Source of the DNA: an uncultured Alphaproteobacteria bacterium
Lineage (GTDB): Bacteria; Pseudomonadota; Alphaproteobacteria; Rhodobacterales; Rhodobacteraceae
Direction of reading: 5' to 3'
NCBI GenBank assembly: GCA_929200255.1
Contig: CAKMYZ010000005.1
Span: 1-64,000, forward strand
Length of the DNA stretch: 64,000 nucleotides
A model generated the notes under the pieces. That model did no database searches. It worked only from the letters and a program-made list of their open reading frames with translations, and was not told the origin of the DNA. Below are positions 19,673-28,891 of this stretch, piece after piece; the stretch's first letter is position 1; each line of letters begins with the position of its first letter. Both the position numbers and the translations under genes were made by a program.

Positions 19673-19846
19673 TCGGATCCTGAGCAGTTTGTCTGGCCAA
19701 AAGGGTCGCATGGGGCAGGGGTTTAGGCAAGCGGCGCAAATTCGCCACTCGGACTATAGAATTGCGCGGCTATATTCTCTTTTCTTGTTTGGATGGCTGT
19801 CTGGGTTTAACAATCCATAAACCAATACTCTGGGAAAGAATCCACG

Positions 19847-20827
19847 ATGGACATGACGATTATTCTGCTGCTTCTCGCCTCCGGCGCGCTCCTCGTGCCA
19901 CTGATTGGCGGCGATGGAGATGATGATGACTCGGAAGAAATTCGGGGTACGCCCGAGGATGACCCGGATCTCAACGGGACCGAAGGCAATGATCTGATTT
20001 ATGGCTTTGGTGGTGATGATACGATCGATGCCCTTGGCGGCGACGACACCGTTAGGGCGGGTGCCGGCAATGACATTGTCAACGGTGGCGACGGCCGGGA
20101 TTTTATTTTTGGGTTTGATGGTGACGACACACTGAATGGTGGCGATGGCGCTGATAAAATCCAGGGCGGCGAAGGGGCCGACATCATTGATGGCGGCCGG
20201 AATGCTGATGATATTGATGGCGGTCCGGGCGATGATATTCTGCTTGGCGGTGCGCCGGCTGTGCGGGGCACTGGTGGCGAACTGATCATCGACACGCTAC
20301 GCAGAGATGATGTCGATGGTGATGATGGGAATGACACCCTGTTCATCTGGGGCGGACGTGGCGAGGCCGAAGGCGGCACCGGTGACGATGACTTGGTTTT
20401 GGTGACCGGGCAGGGTACCTTGAGTGATGAATTCGGTGGCCAAACAGACTTTTATGTCTTTGCGAACGCCGAGGATGATACCATTCCAACCCGCGGCACC
20501 ATTACAGAGTTCAACCCCGCCGAGGATACGCTGACGCTGACCGTGGACGCCGATTTGGATGGTGCGGCAGCACCTGATGTTGAATTTTCACTTGAAGCAC
20601 GCACAGTGATGGAGGGCGGTACCCCTGTGAATGGCGTGTTTGTATTGGCGAGGATCGCTGACGGAGAGCCGGACGTGCCGGGTAGCGAGGGCGCGGGTGT
20701 GTTTTTGCGTGGTGCAACGCTTACGGGTTTGGAGGACGCAGAGATTAACGTCGTGTTCACAGACAATGCGGACTACTTCGATCCACAAGCAACACTCGCA
20801 TTTGTGCAAGATCAACTTGCCGTCTGA
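19847..20827 (+). CDS. Short RTX-type calcium-binding repeat protein
   Basis: A 326-residue acidic protein. It begins with one hydrophobic helix (DMTIILLLLASGALLVPLIG) and a DGDDDDSEE stretch. About seven hemolysin-type nonapeptide repeats follow at residues ~45-125 (NDLIYGFGGDDTIDALGGDD, NGGDGRDFIFGFDGDDTLNG), which bind Ca2+ in a beta-roll. The C-terminal ~170 residues (DFYVFANAEDDTIPTRGTIT and beyond) resemble the region that follows RTX repeats in roseobacter surface proteins. Type I secretion is usual for the family, but the N-terminal helix could anchor it. No transporter is adjacent. Confidence 0.85.
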   Translation: MDMTIILLLLASGALLVPLIGGDGDDDDSEEIRGTPEDDPDLNGTEGNDLIYGFGGDDTIDALGGDDTVRAGAGNDIVNGGDGRDFIFGFDGDDTLNGGDGADKIQGGEGADIIDGGRNADDIDGGPGDDILLGGAPAVRGTGGELIIDTLRRDDVDGDDGNDTLFIWGGRGEAEGGTGDDDLVLVTGQGTLSDEFGGQTDFYVFANAEDDTIPTRGTITEFNPAEDTLTLTVDADLDGAAAPDVEFSLEARTVMEGGTPVNGVFVLARIADGEPDVPGSEGAGVFLRGATLTGLEDAEINVVFTDNADYFDPQATLAFVQDQLAV

Positions 20828-21100
20828 CCCAATCTCCTTGCGGCTGGCTCTGCCCTATCAGCCTGGCTGATGCGGCAAAGGGGTGCATAGCTGACCGCAC
20901 ATGATCTTGATTGTTCCTGCCCTTGCGGCGTTGGTGTCGCCGGTGTATCTGGACGTGCATGAAAAAGGTTTTTGACATGGACGATCGAGCGCGACTGCCT
21001 TGGCGGTTCTTTGGTGCGCGCTGTACGATCCTCGCTCGCGGGTAAACTTCCTCGTTTCCGCACGCCTGACGACCACTGATATTTATGACGGGAGAGGACA

Positions 21101-22507
21101 ATGTCCCCCAAAACGCTCTATGATAAAATTTGGGATGCGCATGTAGCCCATGAAGCCGAAGACGGCACTTGCCTGCTGTATATTGACCGCCATCTGGTGC
21201 ACGAAGTGACCAGCCCGCAAGCCTTTGAAGGGCTGCGCATGGCGGGCCGGCGGGTCCGCGCGCCAGAAAAAACAATTGCTGTGCCGGACCACAATGTGCC
21301 GACAACGCCGGGCCGCGACGACCCCAAGAACATGACCGAAGACAGTGCCATTCAGGTCGCTGCTTTAGACACGAATGCCAAGGAATTTGGCATCCATTAC
21401 TATCCTGTTTCTGACGTCCGTCAGGGCATCGTGCATATCGTTGGCCCCGAGCAGGGGTGGACCTTGCCGGGTATGACGGTTGTATGCGGTGACAGCCACA
21501 CAGCGACCCATGGTGCTTTTGGCGCGTTGGCCCATGGGATCGGTACGTCCGAGGTGGAGCATGTGCTGGCCACCCAAACGCTGATCCAGAAGAAATCCAA
21601 GAACATGAAGGTCGAAATCACGGGCAAACTGCGCCCCGGTGTGACGGCCAAGGACATTACCCTGTCCGTGATCGGGGCCACAGGCACCGCTGGCGGAACT
21701 GGCTATGTCATTGAATACTGTGGCAAGGCGATCCGAGACCTGTCCATGGAAGGGCGCATGACCGTTTGCAACATGGCCATCGAAGGCGGCGCACGTGCTG
21801 GTCTGATCGCACCGGACGAAAAGACCTATGACTACTGCAAAGGTCGCCCGCACGCACCAAAAGGTGCCGCATGGGAAGCGGCCGAGGCCTATTGGCGGAC
21901 GCTCTTCACTGATGAGGGCGCACATTTCGATAAGGTGATCACGCTGAAGGGCGAAGACATCGCACCAGTGGTAACATGGGGCACGTCGCCCGAGGATGTG
22001 CTGCCGATCACGGCGGCGGTGCCTGCAGCCGATGATTTCGAAGGTGGCAAGGTCGGTGCGGCACAGCGGTCGCTCGACTATATGGATTTGAAGCCGGGCA
22101 CACCTTTATCGGACATCACAATCGACACAGTGTTTATCGGTTCCTGTACCAACGGCCGGATCGAAGACTTACGCGCTGCAGCTGCGATCCTGAAGGGCAA
22201 GAAAAAGAAGGACGGTCTGCGTGCGATGGTCGTGCCGGGCTCTGGTTTGGTGCGCGCACAAGCCGAAGAAGAAGGGCTGGCGCAAATCTTTACCGATGCC
22301 GGGTTCGAATGGCGGCTTGCCGGTTGTTCCATGTGTCTGGCGATGAACCCTGATCAATTGGCGCCGGGTGAACGTTGCGCGGCCACGTCCAACCGCAACT
22401 TCGAGGGGCGGCAGGGTCGGGGCGGACGCACCCACCTGATGTCACCCCAGATGGCTGCCGCTGCAGCCATCACAGGCAAGCTGACCGACGTGCGGGAGAT
22501 GATGTAA
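21101..22507 (+). CDS. leuC: 3-isopropylmalate dehydratase, large subunit
   Basis: A 468-residue aconitase-family subunit that, with LeuD, isomerises 2-isopropylmalate to 3-isopropylmalate in leucine synthesis. The 4Fe-4S cluster cysteines are present in [15 protein letters not shown] and in [15 protein letters not shown]. Other family motifs include [16 protein letters not shown] and [19 protein letters not shown]. The stop overlaps the leuD start by one base (TAATG), indicating coupling. The 273-bp upstream gap (20828-21100) shows no leucine-rich leader peptide. Confidence 0.95.
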   Translation: MSPKTLYDKIWDAHVAHEAEDGTCLLYIDRHLVHEVTSPQAFEGLRMAGRRVRAPEKTIAVPDHNVPTTPGRDDPKNMTEDSAIQVAALDTNAKEFGIHYYPVSDVRQGIVHIVGPEQGWTLPGMTVVCGDSHTATHGAFGALAHGIGTSEVEHVLATQTLIQKKSKNMKVEITGKLRPGVTAKDITLSVIGATGTAGGTGYVIEYCGKAIRDLSMEGRMTVCNMAIEGGARAGLIAPDEKTYDYCKGRPHAPKGAAWEAAEAYWRTLFTDEGAHFDKVITLKGEDIAPVVTWGTSPEDVLPITAAVPAADDFEGGKVGAAQRSLDYMDLKPGTPLSDITIDTVFIGSCTNGRIEDLRAAAAILKGKKKKDGLRAMVVPGSGLVRAQAEEEGLAQIFTDAGFEWRLAGCSMCLAMNPDQLAPGERCAATSNRNFEGRQGRGGRTHLMSPQMAAAAAITGKLTDVREMM

Positions 22508-23112
22508 TGCAAAAATTCACGAAACTCAGCGGTATTGCCGCGCCGATGCCCTTGGTCAACATCGACACTGATATGATTATCCCCAAGCAGTTCCTGAAAA
22601 CGATCAAGCGTTCGGGTCTTGGGGTGAACCTGTTTGACGAGATGCGCTATGATGATGATCGCAATGAAATCCCGGATTTTGTGCTAAACAAGCCGCAATA
22701 TCGCGAGACTCAGATTTTGGTGGCGGGTGATAACTTTGGCTGCGGATCATCGCGTGAACATGCGCCATGGGCCATTGCGGATTTCGGGATCACCTGCGTG
22801 ATCGCGCCGTCCTACGCCGACATCTTTTACAACAACTGTTTCAAGAACGGCATCTTGCCGATTGCCCTGCCGCAAGAGCAGGTCGACCTGTTGATGAAGG
22901 ACGCCGAGAAGGGGTCAAACGCGCGTATCGAGGTGGACCTTGAGGCGCAGACAATCACGTCGTCCGATGGTGAGGTTTTCAGCTTTGAGGTGGACCCGTT
23001 CAAAAAGCACTGCCTGATCAATGGCCTGGATGACATTGGTCTGACCATGGAAAAGGCTAACGCTATCGAGAGCTTCGAGACACAGGCCAGCATTGCGCGC
23101 CCTTGGGTGTAA
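22507..23112 (+). CDS. leuD: 3-isopropylmalate dehydratase, small subunit
   Basis: A 201-residue swivel-domain partner of LeuC. Typical motifs are [40 protein letters not shown] and [16 protein letters not shown]. The start is the ATG in TAATG shared with the leuC stop; a longer frame from 22375 lies inside leuC. A GC-rich hairpin follows the stop. leuB is not in this operon but ~4 kb downstream. Confidence 0.95.
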   Translation: MQKFTKLSGIAAPMPLVNIDTDMIIPKQFLKTIKRSGLGVNLFDEMRYDDDRNEIPDFVLNKPQYRETQILVAGDNFGCGSSREHAPWAIADFGITCVIAPSYADIFYNNCFKNGILPIALPQEQVDLLMKDAEKGSNARIEVDLEAQTITSSDGEVFSFEVDPFKKHCLINGLDDIGLTMEKANAIESFETQASIARPWV

Positions 23113-23133
23113 GCAACCTGAGCAAGAGTTGAC

Positions 23134-23163
23134 GCCGCGTCCCACCCGGGCGCGGCTTATTTC
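23134..23163 (+). terminator. Probable terminator after leuD
   Basis: The stem GCCGCGTCC / GGGCGCGGC (with a G-T pair) has a 5-base loop and is followed by TTATTTC. The T-run is interrupted, so strength is uncertain. Confidence 0.6.
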
Positions 23164-23396
23164 ATTCCCGGTTGAGCGCATATGATAGTGGCAAAACTGC
23201 AATATTTGGTTGCATTATCGCATCACTTTTATTGCAAAGCGTTCATCTGGAGCAGTTTCAAGCCTCTGCATCATTGATGCGCCCAAATTGATTGCGCAAT
23301 GTATCGCCAAGAACAAGTATACGACGTTGAGCATGGCCGATTGGGGCGACCCAGCTACGCGATCTGTTCGCTAGACTTTGAGAGAGGTAACACGCA

Positions 23397-24233
23397 TTGC
23401 TGACACGTCTGCCGGGAGCAATTGTCAGAGCCATGATGGTCGTAATGCTGATCGTGTTGCCCTACGCATTGTTGCCAAGCAGCAGTGTGAACAGCACACA
23501 GATCGTGACGCTTGTCGCGATCTTTGGTGCCTTGTTCACCATCGTTGAATATAGTTCCAAAAGTCCAAGTCTGGTAGAGTTTCGTGACGCGCCGCCTTTT
23601 AACAGGGTGCGTTTCTCGGCGCTTTTTGCCACTGTTTTTTGCCTGGCGATCATCTTTCGTGGTGGCGATGCGCCATCGGCGATTTCAGCGCAGTTTCAGG
23701 CCAGTGGCGCGCAGATTGGTCAGGCCATTGATTTTCCCTATTCACCTGTACGCCTGATGGTGTTGATGATGCCCGATGGCACAGATCCTGCAGTGATCAC
23801 GCGCCTGAGGGATGCTGCGGGGCTGAGCTACCTGGTGTCGGTGTTTTCCGTGATCTGGTTTGTTGTCCTGCTGCGCCTTTATCATTGGCCGCGCCGGACT
23901 GAGGCGTTCAACGTCTGGATCAACTTACCCACATTTGACCCGACTGCGGGCGGCGATGTGGTCAAGCGCCTGCAACGTGATGGCCGCATTAACATAATAT
24001 TAGGGTTTTTGCTGCCCTTCTTTGTTCCTGCGGTTGTGAAACTGGTGGAGCGTCTTGGCACACCTATCAACCTTGATAACCCGCAGACCTTGATCTGGAC
24101 GGTATCCGCATGGGCCTTTTTGCCAGCCAGTATTTTGATGCGTGGCGTTGCACTCAGCCGTGTGGCGCAGATGATCCTTTTGCAACGCGAGAGGTCGTAC
24201 GACCGCGCAGAAACCCGATCTGGTCCCTTCTGA
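23397..24233 (+). CDS. Conserved multi-pass membrane protein, hypothetical
   Basis: A 278-residue protein starting at a TTG with AGAGAGG eight bases upstream. It has about six hydrophobic helices (VRAMMVVMLIVLPYALLP, IVTLVAIFGALFTIVEYSS, FSALFATVFCLAIIFRGG, LVSVFSVIWFVVLLRLYHW, IILGFLLPFFVPAVVKLV and TVSAWAFLPASILMRGVALS). No family signature is recognised, though roseobacters carry similar conserved proteins. The downstream phosphatase-like gene overlaps its 3' end by up to 124 bp, suggesting cotranscription and a possible functional link. Confidence 0.7.
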   Translation: MLTRLPGAIVRAMMVVMLIVLPYALLPSSSVNSTQIVTLVAIFGALFTIVEYSSKSPSLVEFRDAPPFNRVRFSALFATVFCLAIIFRGGDAPSAISAQFQASGAQIGQAIDFPYSPVRLMVLMMPDGTDPAVITRLRDAAGLSYLVSVFSVIWFVVLLRLYHWPRRTEAFNVWINLPTFDPTAGGDVVKRLQRDGRINIILGFLLPFFVPAVVKLVERLGTPINLDNPQTLIWTVSAWAFLPASILMRGVALSRVAQMILLQRERSYDRAETRSGPF

Positions 24234-25240
24234 TTGCAACGCTTGCCGCGACGACCGCATCTGCTGATACCTATCGTATCGCCACGTTTGCGGCCCCGCT
24301 CAGCCGTGATGGTCCGGGATTGCTGCTGCGTGACCTTGCCAAGGGTGATGACGCAGAGATCGCGGCGATTGCTGCCGTCATTGCCCACACGGCCCCGGAT
24401 ATTCTGGTCCTGACCGACTTTGACTATGATCTGGATGGGTTGGCACTGACCCTTTTCGCGGAAAGGTTCGGGGATGACTTTCCCTTCCGCTTTGCGTTGC
24501 AGCCCAATTCCGGCATCCCGACGGGGCGCGATATCGATGGTAACGGCAGGCTGGGTGATGCCCGCGATGCGCAGGGTTATGGGCGCTTTGCCGGAGATGG
24601 CGGCATGGCGGTCTTGTCGCGTTTCCCGATCCTGACGGAGGATGTCATGGATCATTCAAAACTGCTCTGGGCTGACATGTCCGCGGCGACCCTACCTCAG
24701 ACCGAAACGGGGCCATTTCTGGATGAAGGCGCCCAGGCTGTTCTGCGGCTATCTTCGACGGGGCATTGGATTGTCCCGATCGCAGTGCCGGATGGTGGGC
24801 CGGTTTCGCTGCTTACTTACTCTGCCACGCCGCCCGTCTTTGACGGGCCGGAAGACCTGAACGGTTTGCGCAACCGTGATGAGCTTCGGTTGTGGCAAGC
24901 GGTGTTGGATGGTGGATACGGGGCCGTGCCACAAGGCTTTGTGATTGCGGGCAATGCCAACCTTGATCCTGCCAGTGGGCAGGGGTTCTCTGATGCAATG
25001 GCGGGCTTTCTTTCTGACCCGCGCCTGCAAGATCCTCTTCCCGGCCAGAACACTGCGGACTGGCCGGATGATGGTCCGGGCGATTTGCGGGTCAGCTATG
25101 TTCTGCCGTCGCGGGACTGGACGGTTGTCGACGCGGGCGTTTTTTGGCCCACGCGCGAAGACGCGGATGCGCATATCTTAGGGGGTGACGGGCTGGCGGC
25201 TGGGGTTCATCACCTTGTTTGGGTGGATATCAGCAGGTAA
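24110..25240 (+). CDS. Endonuclease/exonuclease/phosphatase-family protein
   Basis: The 376-codon frame ends in a recognisable exonuclease-endonuclease-phosphatase fold: YRIATFAAPLSRDGPGLLLR, ILVLTDFDYDLDGLALTLFA, GGMAVLSRFPILTEDV, FVIAGNANLDPASGQGFSDA, PGDLRVSYVLPSRDW and the final LAAGVHHLVWVDI. A signal peptide (RRNPIWSLLIATLAATTASA) sits at residues ~33-52, so the protein is probably exported. The only ATG upstream is 24110, which would overlap the previous gene by 124 bp and put a long tail before the signal. A non-standard start near 24190-24230 is possible. The 3' end overlaps the convergent epimerase by 63 bp. Confidence 0.8.
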   Translation: MGLFASQYFDAWRCTQPCGADDPFATREVVRPRRNPIWSLLIATLAATTASADTYRIATFAAPLSRDGPGLLLRDLAKGDDAEIAAIAAVIAHTAPDILVLTDFDYDLDGLALTLFAERFGDDFPFRFALQPNSGIPTGRDIDGNGRLGDARDAQGYGRFAGDGGMAVLSRFPILTEDVMDHSKLLWADMSAATLPQTETGPFLDEGAQAVLRLSSTGHWIVPIAVPDGGPVSLLTYSATPPVFDGPEDLNGLRNRDELRLWQAVLDGGYGAVPQGFVIAGNANLDPASGQGFSDAMAGFLSDPRLQDPLPGQNTADWPDDGPGDLRVSYVLPSRDWTVVDAGVFWPTREDADAHILGGDGLAAGVHHLVWVDISR

Positions 25241-26086
25241 CCCGGCCAGCATGACCTCTTCCAAGGGGCTGGATATGAAATCCGGCAACAGACGGTTGAA
25301 TTTTTCGGTGCCGATCTGGTGTGGCATTTCGAAAAGATACCGCATTTCGCGCATTTCACGGGCCAGTTCCCAGAACGGGCTGAGCAATGCCATGATGGCC
25401 CAGGGAAAGCGGTCAATCTTGATCGGGCGATCCAGCTTTGCCTGCACGGCAGATTGAAGCGCGTTGATCGTAAAGGTGTGACCCGGAAAAGGCACGTCTT
25501 CAAACCGATCCAATTGCCCACGCTTTTCGGCCAGTTGCACCGCAGCGCGGGCCCAATCGGGCACATAGGCATAGGCCTGCAGCGTATCGGGGTCCGAGGC
25601 GGAGGTGAGTTTTCCCTTGGTGATATTACGCATCACGAGCGCGCTCATGATGTCGCCATTGCCGGCGGGATCGATAAAATTGCCTGCGCGCAGCACGATT
25701 GTTGGCACGCCAGCGGCGCGATAAGCCGCTTCCATCTCAATCCGCACGCGCCCTTTTTTGGTATGTGCATTCTCTGGGGTCGTTTCGTCCAGTACCCCAG
25801 GCTGATCGCCGTAGTTATAGATATTGCCGGGAATGATTATGGTGGCCCCACTGGCCTGTGCTGCCGCGATCACTTGCTCTGTGATGTCCGGGATCGTGCG
25901 CTCCCAATCGTGATAGGCGGGCGGGTTGAGCCCATTGACGATCACCTCAACACCGTTGGCGGCGGCCACCATATCGTCGGTGGTGCGGTCATAAGATCGC
26001 ACGGTCCACCCGGCATTCCAAAACGCCTCTGCTGACCGGCTTCCGACTTTGCCGCTTGCGCCCAGGATCAGGACTGTCTGTTGCAT
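25178..26086 (-). CDS. NAD-dependent epimerase/dehydratase-type protein
   Basis: A 302-residue extended short-chain dehydrogenase-fold protein. The glycine-rich cofactor loop is TVLILGASGKVGSRSAEAF; EVIVNGLNPPAYHDWE, IIIPGNIYNYGDQPGVLDET and IVLRAGNFIDPAGNG follow the pattern of atypical SDRs, with the catalytic Tyr apparently in NIYNYG. The substrate is unknown. It is divergent from a LysR gene, and a perfect inverted repeat lies in the shared 92-bp intergenic region, so regulation by that LysR protein is likely. Confidence 0.82.
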   Translation of the reverse strand: MQQTVLILGASGKVGSRSAEAFWNAGWTVRSYDRTTDDMVAAANGVEVIVNGLNPPAYHDWERTIPDITEQVIAAAQASGATIIIPGNIYNYGDQPGVLDETTPENAHTKKGRVRIEMEAAYRAAGVPTIVLRAGNFIDPAGNGDIMSALVMRNITKGKLTSASDPDTLQAYAYVPDWARAAVQLAEKRGQLDRFEDVPFPGHTFTINALQSAVQAKLDRPIKIDRFPWAIMALLSPFWELAREMREMRYLFEMPHQIGTEKFNRLLPDFISSPLEEVMLAGLPADIHPNKVMNPSRQPVTP

Positions 26087-26132
26087 GGTTTGCTCCGTCG
26101 TTGTGTCTGAACGGAAGATGGATCACCCGATA

Positions 26133-26158
26133 TGCGAAATAAATTGCTAGATTTCGCA
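26133..26158. promoter_or_regulatory. Probable LysR operator between divergent genes
   Basis: TGCGAAAT (26133-26140) and ATTTCGCA (26151-26158) form a perfect 8-bp inverted repeat with a 10-base spacer. The site lies 47 bp from the epimerase start and 21 bp from the lysR start, in a 92-bp divergent intergenic region. This is the usual place for a LysR-type dimer site controlling both itself and the neighbouring gene. Confidence 0.7.
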
Positions 26159-26178
26159 AGTCATGTATTCATTTTTGA

Positions 26179-27075
26179 ATGGATAAGATACTTGGACATT
26201 TGGATTGGTCACTGGCGCAAACATTTCTGGCTGTCGCAGAAACGGGTAGCCTGTCGGGCGCCGCACGTCAGCTGGGCACAAGCCAGCCAACATTGGGGCG
26301 GCAGATCAAAGCGATCGAGGTGCAATTGGGGGCAGAGCTGTTTCACCGGCAACCGCGAGGCTTCGCACTAACCCAAATCGGGGCTGAACTCGTGGCCCCT
26401 GCCAAGGCTATGCAGGATGCCATGCGCCAAATTGCGCTGACGGCCGCCGGCCAGCAGGCGCGCCTGGATGGCACCGTGCGGATTACTGCAAGCGTGGCAA
26501 CCTCTGCTATGCATCTGCCGCCGATCATTGCAAGAATCCGAAAGCTTGAACCGCAGATCGCGATTGAGCTGGTGCCAAGTGACGACACCAGCAATCTGCT
26601 ATTCCGCGAGGCTGACATCGCAGTCAGGATGTACCGACCCACACAGCTTGACCTTGTTACCCAGCATATTGGCGATATTGCATTGGGGGTTTTTGCAGCA
26701 AGATCATATCTGGCGGAACGTGGCACGCCAGCATCGCTTGCCGATGCAGCCGGCCACGATTTTGTTGGGTTTGATAAACATCTTCATATCATCGAGGGTA
26801 TGGCCAGGGCTGGCATTCAAGTGGACAGGGGCTTTTACAAGGTGCGATGTGACGACCACATTGCCTATTGGGAACTGGTGCGTGCGGGATGTGGTATCGG
26901 TTTCGCACAGACGAATATCGGGCAGGCTGACCCGCTTGTCGTGCAATTGATGAAAGACGTCGCGATTCCACCGTTGCCGATCTGGCTGACAGCCCATGCA
27001 GCGATGCGCCAGACCCCCCGCATCCGCCGGGTTTGGGAACTGTTGGCAGAAGGGTTAAGGCCCTTGGTATCTTGA
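26179..27075 (+). CDS. LysR-family transcriptional regulator
   Basis: A 298-residue regulator. The N-terminal winged helix-turn-helix spans residues ~8-67 (SLAQTFLAVAETGSLSGAAR, QPTLGRQIKAIEVQLGAELF), followed by the periplasmic-binding-type effector domain (GTVRITASVATSAMHLPPII, READIAVRMYRPTQLDLVTQ, WELVRAGCGIGFAQTNIG). It is divergent from an SDR-type epimerase whose promoter region holds a perfect inverted repeat. The effector is unknown. leuB starts 57 bp downstream but is probably separately expressed. Confidence 0.9.
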   Translation: MDKILGHLDWSLAQTFLAVAETGSLSGAARQLGTSQPTLGRQIKAIEVQLGAELFHRQPRGFALTQIGAELVAPAKAMQDAMRQIALTAAGQQARLDGTVRITASVATSAMHLPPIIARIRKLEPQIAIELVPSDDTSNLLFREADIAVRMYRPTQLDLVTQHIGDIALGVFAARSYLAERGTPASLADAAGHDFVGFDKHLHIIEGMARAGIQVDRGFYKVRCDDHIAYWELVRAGCGIGFAQTNIGQADPLVVQLMKDVAIPPLPIWLTAHAAMRQTPRIRRVWELLAEGLRPLVS

Positions 27076-27132
27076 ACACCGCGCCCCATCGCGCTAGGGC
27101 CTGTTCCATATACGCAAGCAAGGATGTGACCC

Positions 27133-28239
27133 ATGGCTAACCCCTCCCTATTGATCCTCGCCGGTGACGGTATCGGCCCTGAAGTTATGGATGAGGTGAA
27201 GCGGATCATTGGCTGGTTCGGCGACAAGCGCGACCTCACCTTCGACGTCTCCGAGGATCTGGTGGGTGGTGCGGCCTATGACGCCCATGGTGTGCCTTTG
27301 CATGATGACACGATGGCCAAGGCCCAAGAGGTAGACGCGGTGCTGCTGGGTGCTGTGGGCGGCCCAAAATACGATGATCTTGATTTCAGCGTGAAACCAG
27401 AGCGGGGGTTGTTGCGCCTGCGCAAGGAAATGGACCTGTTCGCCAACCTGCGCCCGGCGCAGTGTTTTGATGCGCTGGCGGATTTTTCGTCTTTGAAGAA
27501 AGAGCTGATCGCTGGCCTCGACATCATGATTGTCCGCGAGCTGACCTCTGGTGTCTATTTTGGTGAGCCGCGCGGCATTCACATTGAAGACAACATGCGC
27601 GTCGGCATCAACACCCAGCGCTACACTGAGGCCGAGATTGAACGTGTGGCCCGCGCCGCATTTGAGCTGGCCAAGAAACGCGGCAACAAGGTCTGTTCTA
27701 TGGAAAAGGCCAACGTCATGGAAAGCGGTATTCTGTGGCGCGACGTGGTCAACGAAGTGCATCAGGCGGAATACGCCGATGTCGAACTTTCCCATATGTA
27801 CGCCGACAACGGTGCGATGCAGTTGGTCCGCGCGCCCAAGCAGTTTGATGTGATCCTGACGGATAACCTTTTTGGTGACATTCTGTCTGACTGTGCGGCC
27901 ATGTTGACCGGCTCGCTGGGCATGCTGCCGTCGGCGTCTTTGGGTCTACCGATGGCCAATGGACGGCCCAAGGCGATGTATGAGCCGGTCCACGGCTCTG
28001 CCCCTGATATCGCAGGTCAGGGCAAGGCGAACCCCATTGCCTGCATCCTGTCGTTTGCGATGGCGCTGCGTTACTCCTTTGACGAAGGCGCTGAAGCGGA
28101 TCGTCTGGAGGCCGCCATTGAAAAGGTCCTGGCGGATGGTGCCCGCACCGCCGATCTGATGGGCCCAGAGGGTGGCACAGCATTTGGCACGACCGAGATG
28201 GGTGATGCGATCCTTGCAGCCCTAGATGCGAGCCTGTGA
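27133..28239 (+). CDS. leuB: 3-isopropylmalate dehydrogenase
   Basis: A 368-residue enzyme that oxidatively decarboxylates 3-isopropylmalate to 2-oxoisocaproate with NAD. Visible motifs are [18 protein letters not shown], the substrate-binding [20 protein letters not shown], the catalytic [20 protein letters not shown] with [13 protein letters not shown] (Asp metal ligands), and the adenine-binding [16 protein letters not shown]. Its stop overlaps the start of a lipoprotein gene (GTGA), so the latter is cotranscribed. Confidence 0.95.
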   Translation: MANPSLLILAGDGIGPEVMDEVKRIIGWFGDKRDLTFDVSEDLVGGAAYDAHGVPLHDDTMAKAQEVDAVLLGAVGGPKYDDLDFSVKPERGLLRLRKEMDLFANLRPAQCFDALADFSSLKKELIAGLDIMIVRELTSGVYFGEPRGIHIEDNMRVGINTQRYTEAEIERVARAAFELAKKRGNKVCSMEKANVMESGILWRDVVNEVHQAEYADVELSHMYADNGAMQLVRAPKQFDVILTDNLFGDILSDCAAMLTGSLGMLPSASLGLPMANGRPKAMYEPVHGSAPDIAGQGKANPIACILSFAMALRYSFDEGAEADRLEAAIEKVLADGARTADLMGPEGGTAFGTTEMGDAILAALDASL

Positions 28240-28874
28240 AACGGAGCGTTACACTCGCGATCGCAGCGGTCGGAGTTGGCGCGCTTGCAGCACTCGGAGG
28301 TTGCGAAATTGTCGCAGTTGGCGCGCTCAACCTGATTGAAACCACCCGGTTCACGGTGGAGGGTGAAACCCTCTACATGAGCGGCGAAATTAACAGCAAG
28401 ACCGATGAGCAATTTGCAGCAGTTATTGCCGCGAACCCTCAGATCACAACAATTGTTGAGTGTGATGTGCCTGGGTCGCTGGATGATGACACGATGATCC
28501 CGCTATCCTATCAGGTTCGCGCCCTGGGGCTGAATACCCATCTGACCGGGAATAGTGAAATCGCGTCCGGCGGCGTCGATTTCTTTCTTGCCGGTGTAGA
28601 GCGGACGATGGAAGCGGGCGCACGGATTGGCGTGCATTCGTGGTCTGATGGCAGCCGCGATGCCAAGGATTATCCGCGCGACTCTCCCGAGCATGAGGCG
28701 AACCGAGAATATGTTGCAGATATGCTGGGCGATGATGCGTTCTATTGGTTCACGATCTACGCGGCGCCGGCAGATGACATCTATTGGATGCGCCCTGACG
28801 AGGTTGCTGAATACGGTATGCTGACAGTCCCTGTGATGCGGGATAGCACATACGACTGCCCATCGGAGCCTTAA
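28236..28874 (+). CDS. Lipoprotein with ClpP/crotonase-like domain, hypothetical
   Basis: A 212-residue protein starting at a GTG that overlaps the leuB stop by 4 bp. The signal sequence ends in a lipobox-like AALGGC at residue ~23. The domain [60 protein letters not shown] resembles the COG3904-type periplasmic ClpP-like family, with SGG and the later GVHSW as possible active-site segments. The expected serine-bearing motif is not textbook, so activity is uncertain. Its coupling to leuB is probably positional. Confidence 0.7.
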   Translation: MKRSVTLAIAAVGVGALAALGGCEIVAVGALNLIETTRFTVEGETLYMSGEINSKTDEQFAAVIAANPQITTIVECDVPGSLDDDTMIPLSYQVRALGLNTHLTGNSEIASGGVDFFLAGVERTMEAGARIGVHSWSDGSRDAKDYPRDSPEHEANREYVADMLGDDAFYWFTIYAAPADDIYWMRPDEVAEYGMLTVPVMRDSTYDCPSEP

Positions 28875-28891
28875 GCGGAAGGGGAAAGATC

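Noticed and set aside
20946-21044. 28-codon frame upstream of leuC as a leucine leader peptide
   Set aside because: It lacks the run of leucine codons expected of an attenuator, and no alternative hairpins or T-run were found.
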